Below are positions 54,353 to 64,000 of a stretch of 64,000 nucleotides of DNA, piece by piece. Numbering within the stretch: position 1 is the first letter of the stretch; the number at the start of each line of letters is the position of its first letter. Where the stretch lies: NCBI GenBank assembly GCA_014218235.1, contig CM024755.1, forward strand, positions 101,226,948-101,290,947. Reading direction: 5' to 3'. The DNA comes from Colocasia esculenta (lineage: Eukaryota; Streptophyta; Magnoliopsida; Alismatales; Araceae). Under the pieces are notes generated by a model, which was given only the letters and a program-made list of their open reading frames with translations, was not told the origin of the DNA and searched no databases. Made by a program: the position numbers and the translations under genes.

Positions 54353-56643
54353 TGTCACGCCCCAACGCAGAATATCGGAACGCGAGGCAGTTGCAAGTAA
54401 ACGGGTACAGAGCGAGTACTAGACATCAAACCATTGGACAAAGATAAATATTAAAGCAAATGCATCTCATTAATAATCCTTCAAATGTCTAGTTACAACC
54501 ACTAATATCAGAGCCATTCTATAGGGCCCAATTACATTGAATAAAAGCAAAAGTCTAAACTCAAACTCTAACAACTACTAAGATGCTAGGGTACTCTTGA
54601 CTTCACTCTTGGTCGTTTCCATCCTCTTGAGTGTAAGTCTCTTCCTCGGTCTCACCTAAGAACACATAACCAAAAACGCAGGGTGAGCGATAATGCCCAG
54701 TAGGACTTAAATCTCAGGATCAAGCAGGCTTTAAATAATTAATGTATTAAAAAGGCAGAATAACTAATGATAGAGCGACAGAGTCAAGTAACATAAGAGA
54801 TAGCATGATAGCATGTGATTGAAATAGCACAAGTTACCAAATATAGTACAAACTCCGAGTATAGCACAAATAGTAGGATGGCCATAGCACAAATAGCACA
54901 AAGTATAGTAATAGCACAACGTGTATAGTATATCACTTTGTTGTCAATAGACAACGAGAGAATATAGCACTTTTGATTGTCATTTAGATAGTCGAGATAG
55001 ATAGCACTCGAGTGTAATGCCAAACACTCTAGTCATTTAACTCCCGCGGGAAAATAGCACTTTTGGGCGCACATCCCAGGACCAGACCGGGCCCTTTATA
55101 TATTGCCAGACATTGGTTATATTGTTTATCTTTAGACAATCAGTCAATGGCCAATAGAGAGTACCAAGAAATAGATGAGAGTACTAGATGAATAGACGAG
55201 ATAGTAGAGAGAGTATGAATAGATGAGCGAGTCGAGTATAGATGAGAACTACAGGCCATTGCACGTAAAACATCGAGTAACAGGTGATAGTAACAGTTGC
55301 ACAACAGGCACAATTAGTGTTAGCAGTCAGGTGGAATTCACTATCCTTCCACTAGCCATGTTATGCACAAGTCCAAAGGTCTGACGTGATTCAAGATAAG
55401 CGAGAGAGCATCTAAGGCCGTTTGGATCTTATTGATCCCTAGAGGGTAACATAGGTGTTACGGTACAACCAGCTCGTCGGCCATGTGAGAATCCATGGAC
55501 AGAGGAGACTTACGGAGGCCTTGAACAAGGATTCACTAGTCCGGCAGAAGGAATATCCGAGTGAGAGTTTGTCCAAGTCAAGAGAAGGTGTATATATAGA
55601 AATAAGTGCCCGACGTTTTAGAGGAATTCTAGAACAGTAGAGCGTCGGTAACGGTATTCCCAAAACATCGCGAGAAAACGAAGACAAGTTCATTTAAAAT
55701 AGGGCAATTTAATTATATAATTGAACTAAATTACCAGATGTATTATGAGATATTTTCATGCGAAGTTAAGCCATATTGGAGGGTTCAAGTGTGTGTATGT
55801 GTAAAAGAAATCATAGATAGAAAGAGGTCATGTGCACGTCTTTTAAATCACTCAATATATATTCATTTTATAACAGGTATATTTATTGCGTGTATGATTG
55901 TTAACAAGGGTATAGGCACTGTAGAAAGTTAGAGCATCACAAATCATGGGTTTTCATGTAAAAACCCCATATCGCGATGTACCCCTATAAGGGTCGCGAC
56001 AGGGTCTGATCAGAATGCAACAAGGTGTTGCACAGAACGCGACGGGTTGGTCAGGGCAGGCTTCCAGAACACGATGGTACCGCCTGTCGCATTCAGAACA
56101 TGACAGGTAGCTCTGTCACGATCAGCCCTGAGAACGCGGCCTATCGGGCCGTCGCGTTCTCAGGTCCTGCACCTGAGTCCGAGCGGGAAAAGGACAGGCT
56201 TTGGATTGTGGTCCAAACCGTCCTGGTTTTGACACAGGGTTGTTCAAAAATACAGAACTAAATGTACAAGTGATGAAAATTCATTTCTATCCTCCTACCA
56301 AGCTTCCTATTACCAATTTGGATTAGGTTGGGATCCAATTTCGTGGCCAACCAATTAGGGTAGGGTTAGGAGTCCAATTCCCACCCAAAATACTTATTTT
56401 AATACTTTATTACCTCTTTTCTATTTAGGCAATATTTAAGATACGAATTTAGGGTATTCTCCATTTATTCCTCTTTTAAAAATCCCTATTTTGGTCCAAT
56501 AACTTTTATGTAGTCCATTTAATAAAGCACATCACTTCTTTTCATTTAGTCGGTTTGAATTAATTCTCTTTTCTTTGATTTTCTAATTGACTAAATTTTT
56601 TATATTATTAATTTTTATTTTTCAAAAAATTCAGGTTGCTACA
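54353..56643 (-). repeat. Solo LTR J (A-type gypsy), minus strand
   Basis: Plus-strand ends are TGTCACGCCCC and GGTTGCTACA, 2291 bp, with a perfect TSD ctgtg at 54348-54352 and 56644-56648. Reverse-complemented it starts TGTAGCAACC and ends GGGGCGTGACA like the LTRs of A. CGCGAC/GTCGCG words cluster at 55970-56165. An acceptor-like site GTTCTTAG gives exon 2 at 54655-54603 (ETEEETYTQEDGNDQE then TGA), very close to that of A. The donor region appears deleted. It lies inside the intron-like part of F2. Confidence 0.92.
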
Positions 56644-56884
56644 CTGTGCTTGCTGCTATAATTTTCTGAACAAATGAAGGTATACATGGAAATTGTTAAA
56701 TGCAAAAAGGAGTACAAGAATATTGAATTTTGATTTAAATAATCACTGTAGTATCATGATAGGTTATTGATGTACAGTAGAGATGATGATTTCAGAAATG
56801 ATGGTAGTGTGTTGCATGAGCATATGTTATTGTCTTATTAAATAAATTGGCACATACGCAAAATTTTGTGGAAGGCATGCTAGA

Positions 56885-56912
56885 ATATATATATATGTGT
56901 GTGTGTGTGTGT
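56885..56912 (+). repeat. (AT)n(GT)n microsatellite in F2
   Basis: A run of AT followed by a run of GT dinucleotides. Confidence 0.85.
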
Positions 56913-57171
56913 TGATTGCATAAATGCATGTCATGAGATTTCTAAAATGATATGGCCAATAAGACATTGCTATTATAGAGATTCCTACATGGAACTACGC
57001 CATAGAATGCCCCTATGGTTATGGTTCACCTACATGAAATTGACTACATGAATCCATGGGCAATAGATGAAATCTTGGAGGTAGACATGTTCTACTAGAA
57101 ATGGTGGGGAGGGCTTCCTCCGGTATTGCGCAATGGCCGAGACTTCATCACTGTTTTGCCTAGGTGAAAAG

Positions 57172-57370
57172 TGAATGCTACATGATGACTACATGATCTC
57201 TATTAATAGTGGGGCTATGTCTTGGCAACTATACATGCTACACGATAATGTCTACATGCTACATGATAATGTCTACATTCTACTTGACCATGCTTACATG
57301 CTACATGACCATGTTTACATACTACATGATATTGTCTACATGTTATATGCCATTTTTACATACCATATGA
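57172..57370 (+). repeat. 21-bp minisatellite in F2
   Basis: Tandem units of about 21 bp resembling ATGCTACATGATAATGTCTA. Because the unit length is divisible by three it makes an accidental repetitive open frame (MLHDNVY units); this is not evidence of a gene. Confidence 0.75.
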
Positions 57371-57767
57371 ATTGTTGAATGTTACATGATAATACCCTCA
57401 TGAAGTAATAAATGTACATGAATTGAGAATGCCATATGACAATGATTTCATTATAGATGTCTTTATTTCTATACTATTAAGATGCTATACGTGGGTGAAT
57501 TCACAAGAATGTTGGACATATGATTTAGTTATGAATGTTTCCTTTACTTGTTAAGTGTTCATCTTGTATTATTATCTTTTTTGAAAATATGAATGATGAT
57601 TGATAAATGATTTAGAATACACTGATAGGAAGAAGCTATATTGTACAAAGGCTAAGTGATTGTAATATATATATCATGTTTTAAAAGTAGCTATATGATA
57701 GATCTTAGAAATGTTTTCCCTTGTTGCTTGCTGAGTCTCGTAGACTCACACTTGATTAACCTTTCAG

Positions 57768-57838
57768 GGGAGTTTGAGGATATTGGCACAGAGGAGTTAG
57801 TCCACATTGACTTTGAGCGTAAGGATGTGGAGGCTTAG
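57768..57838 (+). other. Acidic exon-2-like ORF of F2
   Basis: After TTTCAG, GG completes a presumed Gly codon; 22 codons follow (EFEDIGTEELVHIDFERKD and onward) to TAG. The substitutions relative to F1 keep the frame and most acidic residues. Confidence 0.4.
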
Positions 57839-58045
57839 ATTGTTATTGTGAGAGTGTTGATTGAGTGAACTTGTATGTGAGAATAAATTGTATTTCGAAC
57901 ATCATGTCATTTATGGACTTGTGGGACTTGTTATTATTGGACTAATGTAGTTACTTTCTTTATGCTTTAGACTTGGTATTTGAATACAATGTTGATGGAA
58001 AGGAAATTATCATTTTGTTGCTATAATTGTGATATATATATAACT

Positions 58046-60744
58046 TGTAACACCCCACTTAGACCCAGTCTAGTTACACCAACTCTCATCGAGTCTAAGT
58101 GACATGCTACATGGGAAAACACACCCCAACAATCATCAAATGCAGGTTGAGTCATTCACAAATAAATATCAATGCAGCAGAAATTAAGAACAATCACATC
58201 AACTTTAATATCCAAGTCCATAATCCATAGAAAATGTCCACAATTGCTAAATAGTTTTAATACAAGATTCTTAAACATAATAACTCCTCACATACAAAGG
58301 TCACTCCACACTCAAATATAATACTCATGCTCCAAATCCGATCCCGCTACTACAGCCTCGGGATCCACAGCCTCGCCTGAAATGTTAAGCAAGTATGAGT
58401 CTACAACGAAGACTCAGCAAGCAACCCAAAAATGGACTACCAACCTAACATATTTAATATTTTCAAACCATGGTAACACATATTTATTTCAGCAATCATA
58501 CTACTTGCAAGGTAACATTTGCTAAACATATCTTTAATCAAAATTTACATACAAAATGATATATTTGTCTAAGACATGAGATAAAGGCATTACACTAACT
58601 TCCTAATATTTACCTTTGCAAATGGTTTCAGATTGGATCATGACGACAAATATTCAAGTATCAACATAGTGTACATAGTATACATGATTTCAAGAGTTCG
58701 CATAAGTGAGCATGACTATTAACATTTAGTAGAAAGGAAATATGACAAGTCTTATATTCTAATCATTACAAGGATTAAAATAAACATATCGAATAACATA
58801 TACGTATGTACAAATCACCAAGACACAGCCCAAACCACCCATTAGAAGTCACATAGACATATGAACATATACTCATCACCTAGGTAGATAGTGATAGAGT
58901 CTAGGATACTGCGCAGAACAGGGGGAAGTTCTCCCAGCCATTTCCAGTGGTACTTGTCCACCTCTAGGATTTCTTCCTTTTCCCTTAGGAACATATATAA
59001 CATATTGAACACTTCCATAGGGGCATTACTATGGTCCTGTTCCAAATTACTTCTAAGGTGGCAGTGTCTTATTGGCCGAATACAGAATCGTATACTAATT
59101 TACAGATTCAAATACAACATAGCATGTTGCCCAAAATTATATACATATATTCGGATCATAACAGAGACATATTTTAGAATGATCACATGTTGTAGTTTCT
59201 AGAAATTTCCCTCAATATTTATTTAATGCAACACATTTCACAAGATGATAGTAGACTTAAAATAGCCATAGATGTCATAAATTCACAAAAGTTTGGCAGA
59301 ACATGTACTTACTGTCATGGATTAAAATTGTAGTTTTTCATGATTTTTTGAAAATCATACTAATTTTTATATTTATCTAAATAAATCAATAAATATTCAC
59401 CATATGGAGACCGACTGTCAAACAGGTTCCATATTTTTACTGAGAGCATAACGTAACACTGGTTAAAATCTCAAAAATTTTGGACTTCAAAAACTATTTA
59501 TAAGATTAAAACATCACTACTGATTTTAGCATTTCATTCATGGAAATTACAGAAAATAGTCAGTATCTAGTTATAGATCCATCACAGCGTGAACATAACC
59601 TTGAAATGTCTTTCTACATAGAAACCCATATTTTAATCACAAACATGCTTCACATACAAAATTTCTTCCTAAATTTATGCAGATTCATAGATTTCAGAAA
59701 TTATCATAATATCATAGTGATTACAGAAATTAACCCAAATTGTAGCATGGTAAGGAGTTAACCTACTTAACCCTACACATCTCATATAAAATTCATTTGA
59801 AGTCTGAACATAAAGATATAAATCTAGAAGTAAATACAGGAAAAAAAATGGTAAACCGAAGAACTTGACAGCAATATGGTTGTCGTTAAGTTCAGTCTGA
59901 CGGCAAAGGTTTGACGTTAAGTTCATTCTTGGCGTCAATCAAGGTTGCCGTTAACCTGACATAAGACAAAACTTTATCGAAAACCATACAGTCCCCAAAT
60001 CCAACCACTGTTTTATTTTATAAAATCGTGGAAAAATCATAAAAAGGTAGAAGCTAGGGTTGGGAATTAGATCCCTAGGTTACTTGCCTCTAAAACACCA
60101 AGAAAATTGTGGATTTAGCCGATGAAGCCACCTTGGCCAACCAAAACAGTCTCCTTTTCGTTGCTAGATCTTCAACCAAACGTCCTCCTATGCCAACAAC
60201 ACGATGGAGATGCCTTCTTCCTCTTATGGCACAGCCTTCTAACTCATAAATGCTTGAACTTGGTCTTCATGAAGATCAAATCGCCAGATCTCCTTCTTCT
60301 ATCCCCTTGAGACTTGGAGAAGACTCCAAAATTGGGATAAGGAAGCTAGACACCCTTTTAAAAAGATTTTCCTTCCCTTACTCGGTCAAGAGAGGGTAAG
60401 CATCGTGTCTCCGAATGTTACTAGAGATTTCGCCCCCTTACCATATCCAAACCGGAGATAGGTTGCGAGAATTCTACGGTCTGCACCGCAGGAAGTTGAC
60501 GGCAAAGGTGATTGTTGTCTATCCACAATTGGCATCAATCAATGTTGTCGTCTACCTATTGTTGGCGGCAATCGATGTTGCCGTCAACAACATAGGTCGA
60601 CACAATAATCGACCTGCCCGAGAATAGGCCAACTAATACAATGGAAATCTTAACTACTCATACACATTCACAGAAATTTTAAATGCATTGTAACATAGGT
60701 AGCAATTATAATTAAAATCTATAAATAAAATTCAAGGCATCACA
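58046..60744 (-). repeat. G: 3' LTR of a minus-strand gypsy element
   Basis: Plus-strand ends are TGTAACACCCC and AAGGCATCACA. The purine tract on its right side (minus strand) identifies it as a 3' LTR. Donor-like TTAGAG|GCAAGT (60088/60087) and acceptor-like CTTAACATTTCAG with exon 2 at 58376-58312 lie on the minus strand, with a TGAGTC/GACTCA hairpin at 58396-58416. Words such as GACGTTAAG and TTGCCGTTAA cluster at 59875-59960 and 60490-60600. It sits in the LTR of F2. Confidence 0.85.
58312..60087 (-). other. Intron-like segment and acidic exon 2 of LTR G
   Basis: The intron-like part is 60087-58377 on the minus strand (GCAAGTAAC ... AACATTTCAG). Exon 2, 58376-58312, starts GC to complete a Gly codon and encodes 20 residues (EAVDPEAVVAGSDLEHEYYI) before TGA. 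The in-phase frame before the donor contains a WLHRLNP segment comparable to GGLLRLNNP of D. Confidence 0.38.
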
Positions 60745-60832
60745 TTCTCTCCCCCTTAAAATAATATTCATCCTCAAAGATTGAATCTAAGAATACTCAC
60801 CGAAAAGATGTGGATACTTCATCTTCATTCCT
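60745..60832 (-). other. Edge of G internal region with polypurine tract
   Basis: TTCTCTCCCCCTTAAAA directly beside the LTR is the tract on the minus strand, and TCATCCTCAAAGATT is the reverse of the TTTGAGGA... element seen before the tract in D. LTR H cuts it at 60833. Confidence 0.75.
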
Positions 60833-63800
60833 TGTAAGGCCCTCGAATTTCCATCGCATTATTTGTATTTGTGTGTGTATGATTGTGCTTGTGTATGTAT
60901 GTACATATTTACGTACGTATTAGTTAATACAAGTACGTGTGCATGTGTTTAGATTAAATATAAATAATGTATGTATTGCATGGTGATAGTATGGGTATAA
61001 TACCGTATACATATTGCATGTATATATGCACGGTATGCATGGTTTTCTGCATATTTCAAAGTTCTGGCCGAAGGCCATCTTGGCGTCAACCCCAGGCCGT
61101 TTAGGAGGTGTCAGCGTCCAGACATGGACGCCAACACTAATCCTGGCGTCCAGCGATATGGACACCAATCTCTCTGGCCTGCATGCGCAGCAGAGCTGCA
61201 AGCTTCTGAAACAAGAAAGCCCAGCCATTGGGGGTTCTCCCCAACGGCTCTGAGGGCTGTCATATCACCCAAGGAGTGGGTGAGGGGTCTCTCCTTAAGT
61301 CTAAAATCGGAGCTCCCTTCCCCCAGCCTCTTTTCACCCTTGCAAGAGGAGAAAAAGAGAAAGAAAAACCCTAGAGAGAAAACTGTGAGAAAACCCCCAC
61401 TTAGCACCCAAAAATCCGACCCCCTGGAGCTTGATCCGACATTCCACTGCTTCAAGGAGGTTGCTGGACCGACGAGGAAGGCTTCCCCGACCTCAGCTTG
61501 CTGTGGATCTCGCTCAAGAACCCGGAGGAAGAAGATCTAGGAGGGAGTTCTGCACTTCTTGGGACAGCCCAAGGAGAGCTTCACCAAGCCCTAGATCCTT
61601 TGGAGGAATTTTTAAAAGGCAAGTGACCTATCCATGATGTCCCCGTATGAGTCTAGGTTGGTTTTGCAATTTTTGTACATTTTTCCCTCGAGTCCTAGAC
61701 CCTCCCATTCACCAAATCTTGAGAGGTCGGGTCTGTGTTTCTGCACAGACCTGCATCGACGGCAAGGTCTTTGGACGCCGATATTATGCTTGGCGTCCAT
61801 CGGCCATGCCGCTGACCCTGAGTCAGCGGCCAGAGACCGCCGCCAAGTTCCTCTGGACAGAACAGTGAACTGTTCTGCCCTTCCTTTACATTAATTTCGG
61901 TATGGTTTCCATGATGAGGATATATGGTAACCTTATACTCTATGTATATTGCCAATTGTGGTGTGTGGACGAATGTGATGTGTGATGGTGAATGTAGGAA
62001 ATATTGTATCCCATGAATTGTAAGTATGACTTGATAATAAGCTTGCCAATCCATGTTCCATGAGTAGGATTAGTCTGAATGCCTTGGTTTTATCAGATCA
62101 TGGAGATTAATAGATCAGTAGATGTATACCCAATTTTGGTAAATTGTCCATGCTTGCATGAGTTGCAAATAAATTCGGTTCGGTAAATAGAAAGACATGC
62201 AAAAAAAATGGTTTGTGGTGGTTGATCTATAGATGTATGATTTAGGGTAGATTATGTATTCTCAGATCATGTATGTGACAGAAACCTCTGTTCAACAGTA
62301 AGTGGCAACATTTCATGATGTGATAAACTCCATGTAACTTGAATTGTGAATGGCATGCAAAATGAGTGTTTGATTTTCTGTAAATTCTATTTAACTCAGA
62401 AAAATCTGAAAATTGGAGTGTATGATCTGGAACCAGAAAACAGCATATGGTTAAAATTTCAGGTCATTTGGATCAGTAAATAAGAAGTTATGTATTTTCA
62501 TGTGAAATGTGACAATCTACGTATATTATCGTAATGTGGATAGTTATTGTCTAAACCCAACTTGATTAGTGAAAATTTATGTGTGTTAAATTCCTGAAAT
62601 CTGTAGTGCCATGTCAGGAAAACAGAGATATTCATGTGAGTGAGAAAGTGAATGTGATGAAAAGTGTGAAGTGTAAAACCATGTGTAAAACGGTAAATGT
62701 GTAAATGTGTAACTGTGCCAATGTGACACTGCTTCCGTAGAGGGCAGTGGAGCTGTATCAGGGAAAAGTCCCCCTGAGAAAGTTCAATGTGTAAGTGACC
62801 CTAAGGGCATTAGGGGGAAATTCTGGAGGTGGACAAGTACCACTGGTTAGGGTGGAGACTTGTTCTCCCGGTCTGCGCAGTCCAAGAGTCGCCATTGGAA
62901 TGCCTAGATGGCGTCTATGTGTAATGTGATGTGTATATGTCCTTCTTTGGTGGTTTGGACTATGTGTCACAGCACCTAAAATGTGTAATGTGAAATGTGT
63001 AATGTGTATGTGTCCATGTGTAAGTGACAATGTGAATGTGTATGTGTAAAGTGAACCATATGAAAGAGGAAACTTGTGTAAAGAAAATGTGAAACTAAAG
63101 ATGTGAAAATATGTTATTGAAAACCATGTGAGACAAATCTGAAATCATGTGAAATCAGTGAATTTATGTTATTATCATCATGTTATTATGTGCAAAGATG
63201 TCTAGAATCCATGTTAGGGATAATTGGTGAAAACGGGTACAAGATAGCATGATTGTTTGATCACATGATATGTTTTATGCAATATTGTAGCTTTCATGTA
63301 TAGGTTTACAGCCGTTAAACCATGTGAAATAAGAAACCTAAAGCATGTGAAAAGGGTTATGTATGTACTTAAGGACATGTGAAATCCATGCTAGTTGTGT
63401 TCCCCTTTCATGCATGCACAATGTTCATGTTGGTAGCTCTCATGTTTAGGTTCTTTAAAGACAAAATTTCATAAGTAAATGGAATAGAGAGCATGTGATA
63501 GGTAAATTTTATCCTTAGAAATCTGAAAGCATGATCCATGTATAAAGTTGTAAAACTTTCATGATAGGTTGAAACTTAAATTGACTAGCATGCCATGTGT
63601 TGCAAATTGTAAATGTGCATGTAGAAACCACTAGGACTTGTACGTGTATATCATGAGTAGTGTTGCTTACTGAGTCCTTGGACTCACTCCTTGCTTCGGC
63701 GTACAGGTATAGTTGGTGACACGGCACCGTTGGAGGAGACGGTGGAGACGGACTCCGAGCGCGGAGACTAGCTTTGGAGTTTCTTGAGATTTGTGTATTT

Positions 63801-64000
63801 CATAAGTATGTAATTTGAACATTGTATTAGAGTATTATGAAAAGGATGTATAAATGTGGACAATTTGTGGTTCTATTTTAGCAATTTAAATTATGTGGAC
63901 CTTTAGTTCTCTTATGTTAATTGCGAATTGCATGTACGTTTAATGTGGATGATGAATGAATGGAGACAGTTGTCTTTTACTTCTGCTACTCTGTTGTATA
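60833..64000 (+). repeat. H: D-type gypsy LTR, cut by the window end
   Basis: It starts TGTAAGGCCCTCG and is open at the right edge. Donor-like AAAAG|GCAAGT at 61618/61619; a TGAGTC/GACTCA hairpin at 63671-63686; acceptor-like CGTACAG with exon 2 at 63707-63771 (IVGDTAPLEETVETDSERGD then TAG). The in-phase frame upstream of the donor is open from 61435 to 61618 (about 61 codons, including LHQALDPLEEFLK). GTGTAATGTGAAATGTG-like repeats fill 62640-63150. Whether it is solo or part of an element cannot be seen. Confidence 0.85.
61435..63771 (+). other. Candidate spliced small ORF within LTR H
   Basis: An open frame without a Met covers 61435-61618 and ends in phase 1 at AG|GCAAGT. Exon 2 (63707-63771) continues it with 20 mainly acidic residues. 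The frame is open on both sides of a 2.1-kb gap full of stops. The absence of an ATG means that either the start lies elsewhere or the segment is not translated on its own. Confidence 0.38.

Larger units (their letters stand above)
52935..58045 (+). repeat. F2: gypsy LTR, 3' end cut, with solo LTR J inside
   Basis: It starts TGTAGTGCCC inside the RNase H of the third SIRE copy. Compared with F1 it lacks the last 120 bp or so because G inserted at 58046. Its U3 holds the perfect inverted repeat at 53053-53080. The donor-like site is GAG|GCAAGT (53615/53616); a TGAGTC/GACTCA hairpin is at 57732-57748; the acceptor-like site is TTGATTAACCTTTCAG with exon 2 at 57768-57838. Open frames at 53342-53723 are LTR sequence, not host genes. 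Confidence 0.82.

Noticed and set aside
57172..57370. Repetitive peptide-like frame (MLHDNVY units) and CRISPR-like periodicity
   Set aside because: It comes from a 21-bp minisatellite with degenerate units. No CRISPR architecture, and the window is plant nuclear DNA.
61124..61540. 138-residue open frame in LTR H
   Set aside because: It overlaps the candidate exon in another frame and a 114-residue frame on the other strand; no domain and no homologous open frame in D or I.
1..64000. Host protein genes, rRNA, tRNA, small RNA genes
   Set aside because: No exon-intron gene structure or known plant protein domain was recognised outside retrotransposons. The tRNA-like strings are primer-binding sites.

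Overview
The window is a deeply nested block of plant LTR retrotransposons with no recognisable host gene. An angiosperm with a large, repeat-rich genome is suggested by Ty3/gypsy chromovirus-type (Tekay/Del-like) elements with LTRs of about 2.7-3.8 kb, Ty1/copia SIRE/Maximus-like elements carrying an extra env-like gene downstream of pol, primer-binding sites complementary to initiator-Met tRNA (TGGTATCAGAGC), polypurine tracts and 5-bp target-site duplications (TSDs). The species cannot be named from the sequence. Working names are given to each element below.

Layout. 1-3.92 kb: 5' end of a minus-strand LTR element (X). 3.93-19.8 kb: a plus-strand SIRE copy (SIRE1: end of pol, spacer, env-like gene, 3' LTR), split by a complete minus-strand gypsy element E1 (4556-13702, TSD aatga) that carries only gag. 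19.8-21.8 kb: LTR fragment F1. 21.8-49.7 kb: a minus-strand SIRE copy (SIRE2: pol, gag, PBS, LTR) whose LTR is split by gypsy element A (25201-45615, TSD ctctt) and by a solo LTR I (46347-49291, TSD gtgag). A is itself split in gag by two LTRs (B, C) and at the start of reverse transcriptase by D (32745-39894), a second gag-only element. 49.8-52.9 kb: a third SIRE copy (minus; env-like gene, spacer, end of RNase H). 52.9-58.0 kb: LTR F2 with solo LTR J inside (54353-56643, TSD ctgtg). 58.0-60.8 kb: minus-strand LTR G and the adjoining edge of its internal region. 60.8 kb to the end: LTR H, cut by the window edge.

Coding content is retrotransposon gag/pol/env-like sequence, decayed to different degrees. 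Element A keeps the fullest pol (protease, RT, RNase H, integrase with a chromodomain-like tail). Many in-frame stops in A and D are what C-to-T (or G-to-A) change at CAG, CGA or TGG codons would give.

The most interesting signal is inside the gypsy LTRs. Twelve LTR copies of eight types share, about 50-430 nt before their 3' end, a splice-acceptor-like site followed in one fixed phase by a short acidic reading frame. Ten of them also have a conserved donor-like site 1.7-4.2 kb upstream (AG|GCAAGT in D, F2, G, H and I; AAAG|GTAGGT in A and E1). The split codon is G|GN (glycine) in every family, with N taking all four bases. This suggests a spliced LTR-borne small ORF or a leader intron. A second unusual structure is an array of nine short hairpins with compensating stems in LTR C (31496-31696). 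The third is a copy of element A's own right flank sitting immediately inside its left LTR.
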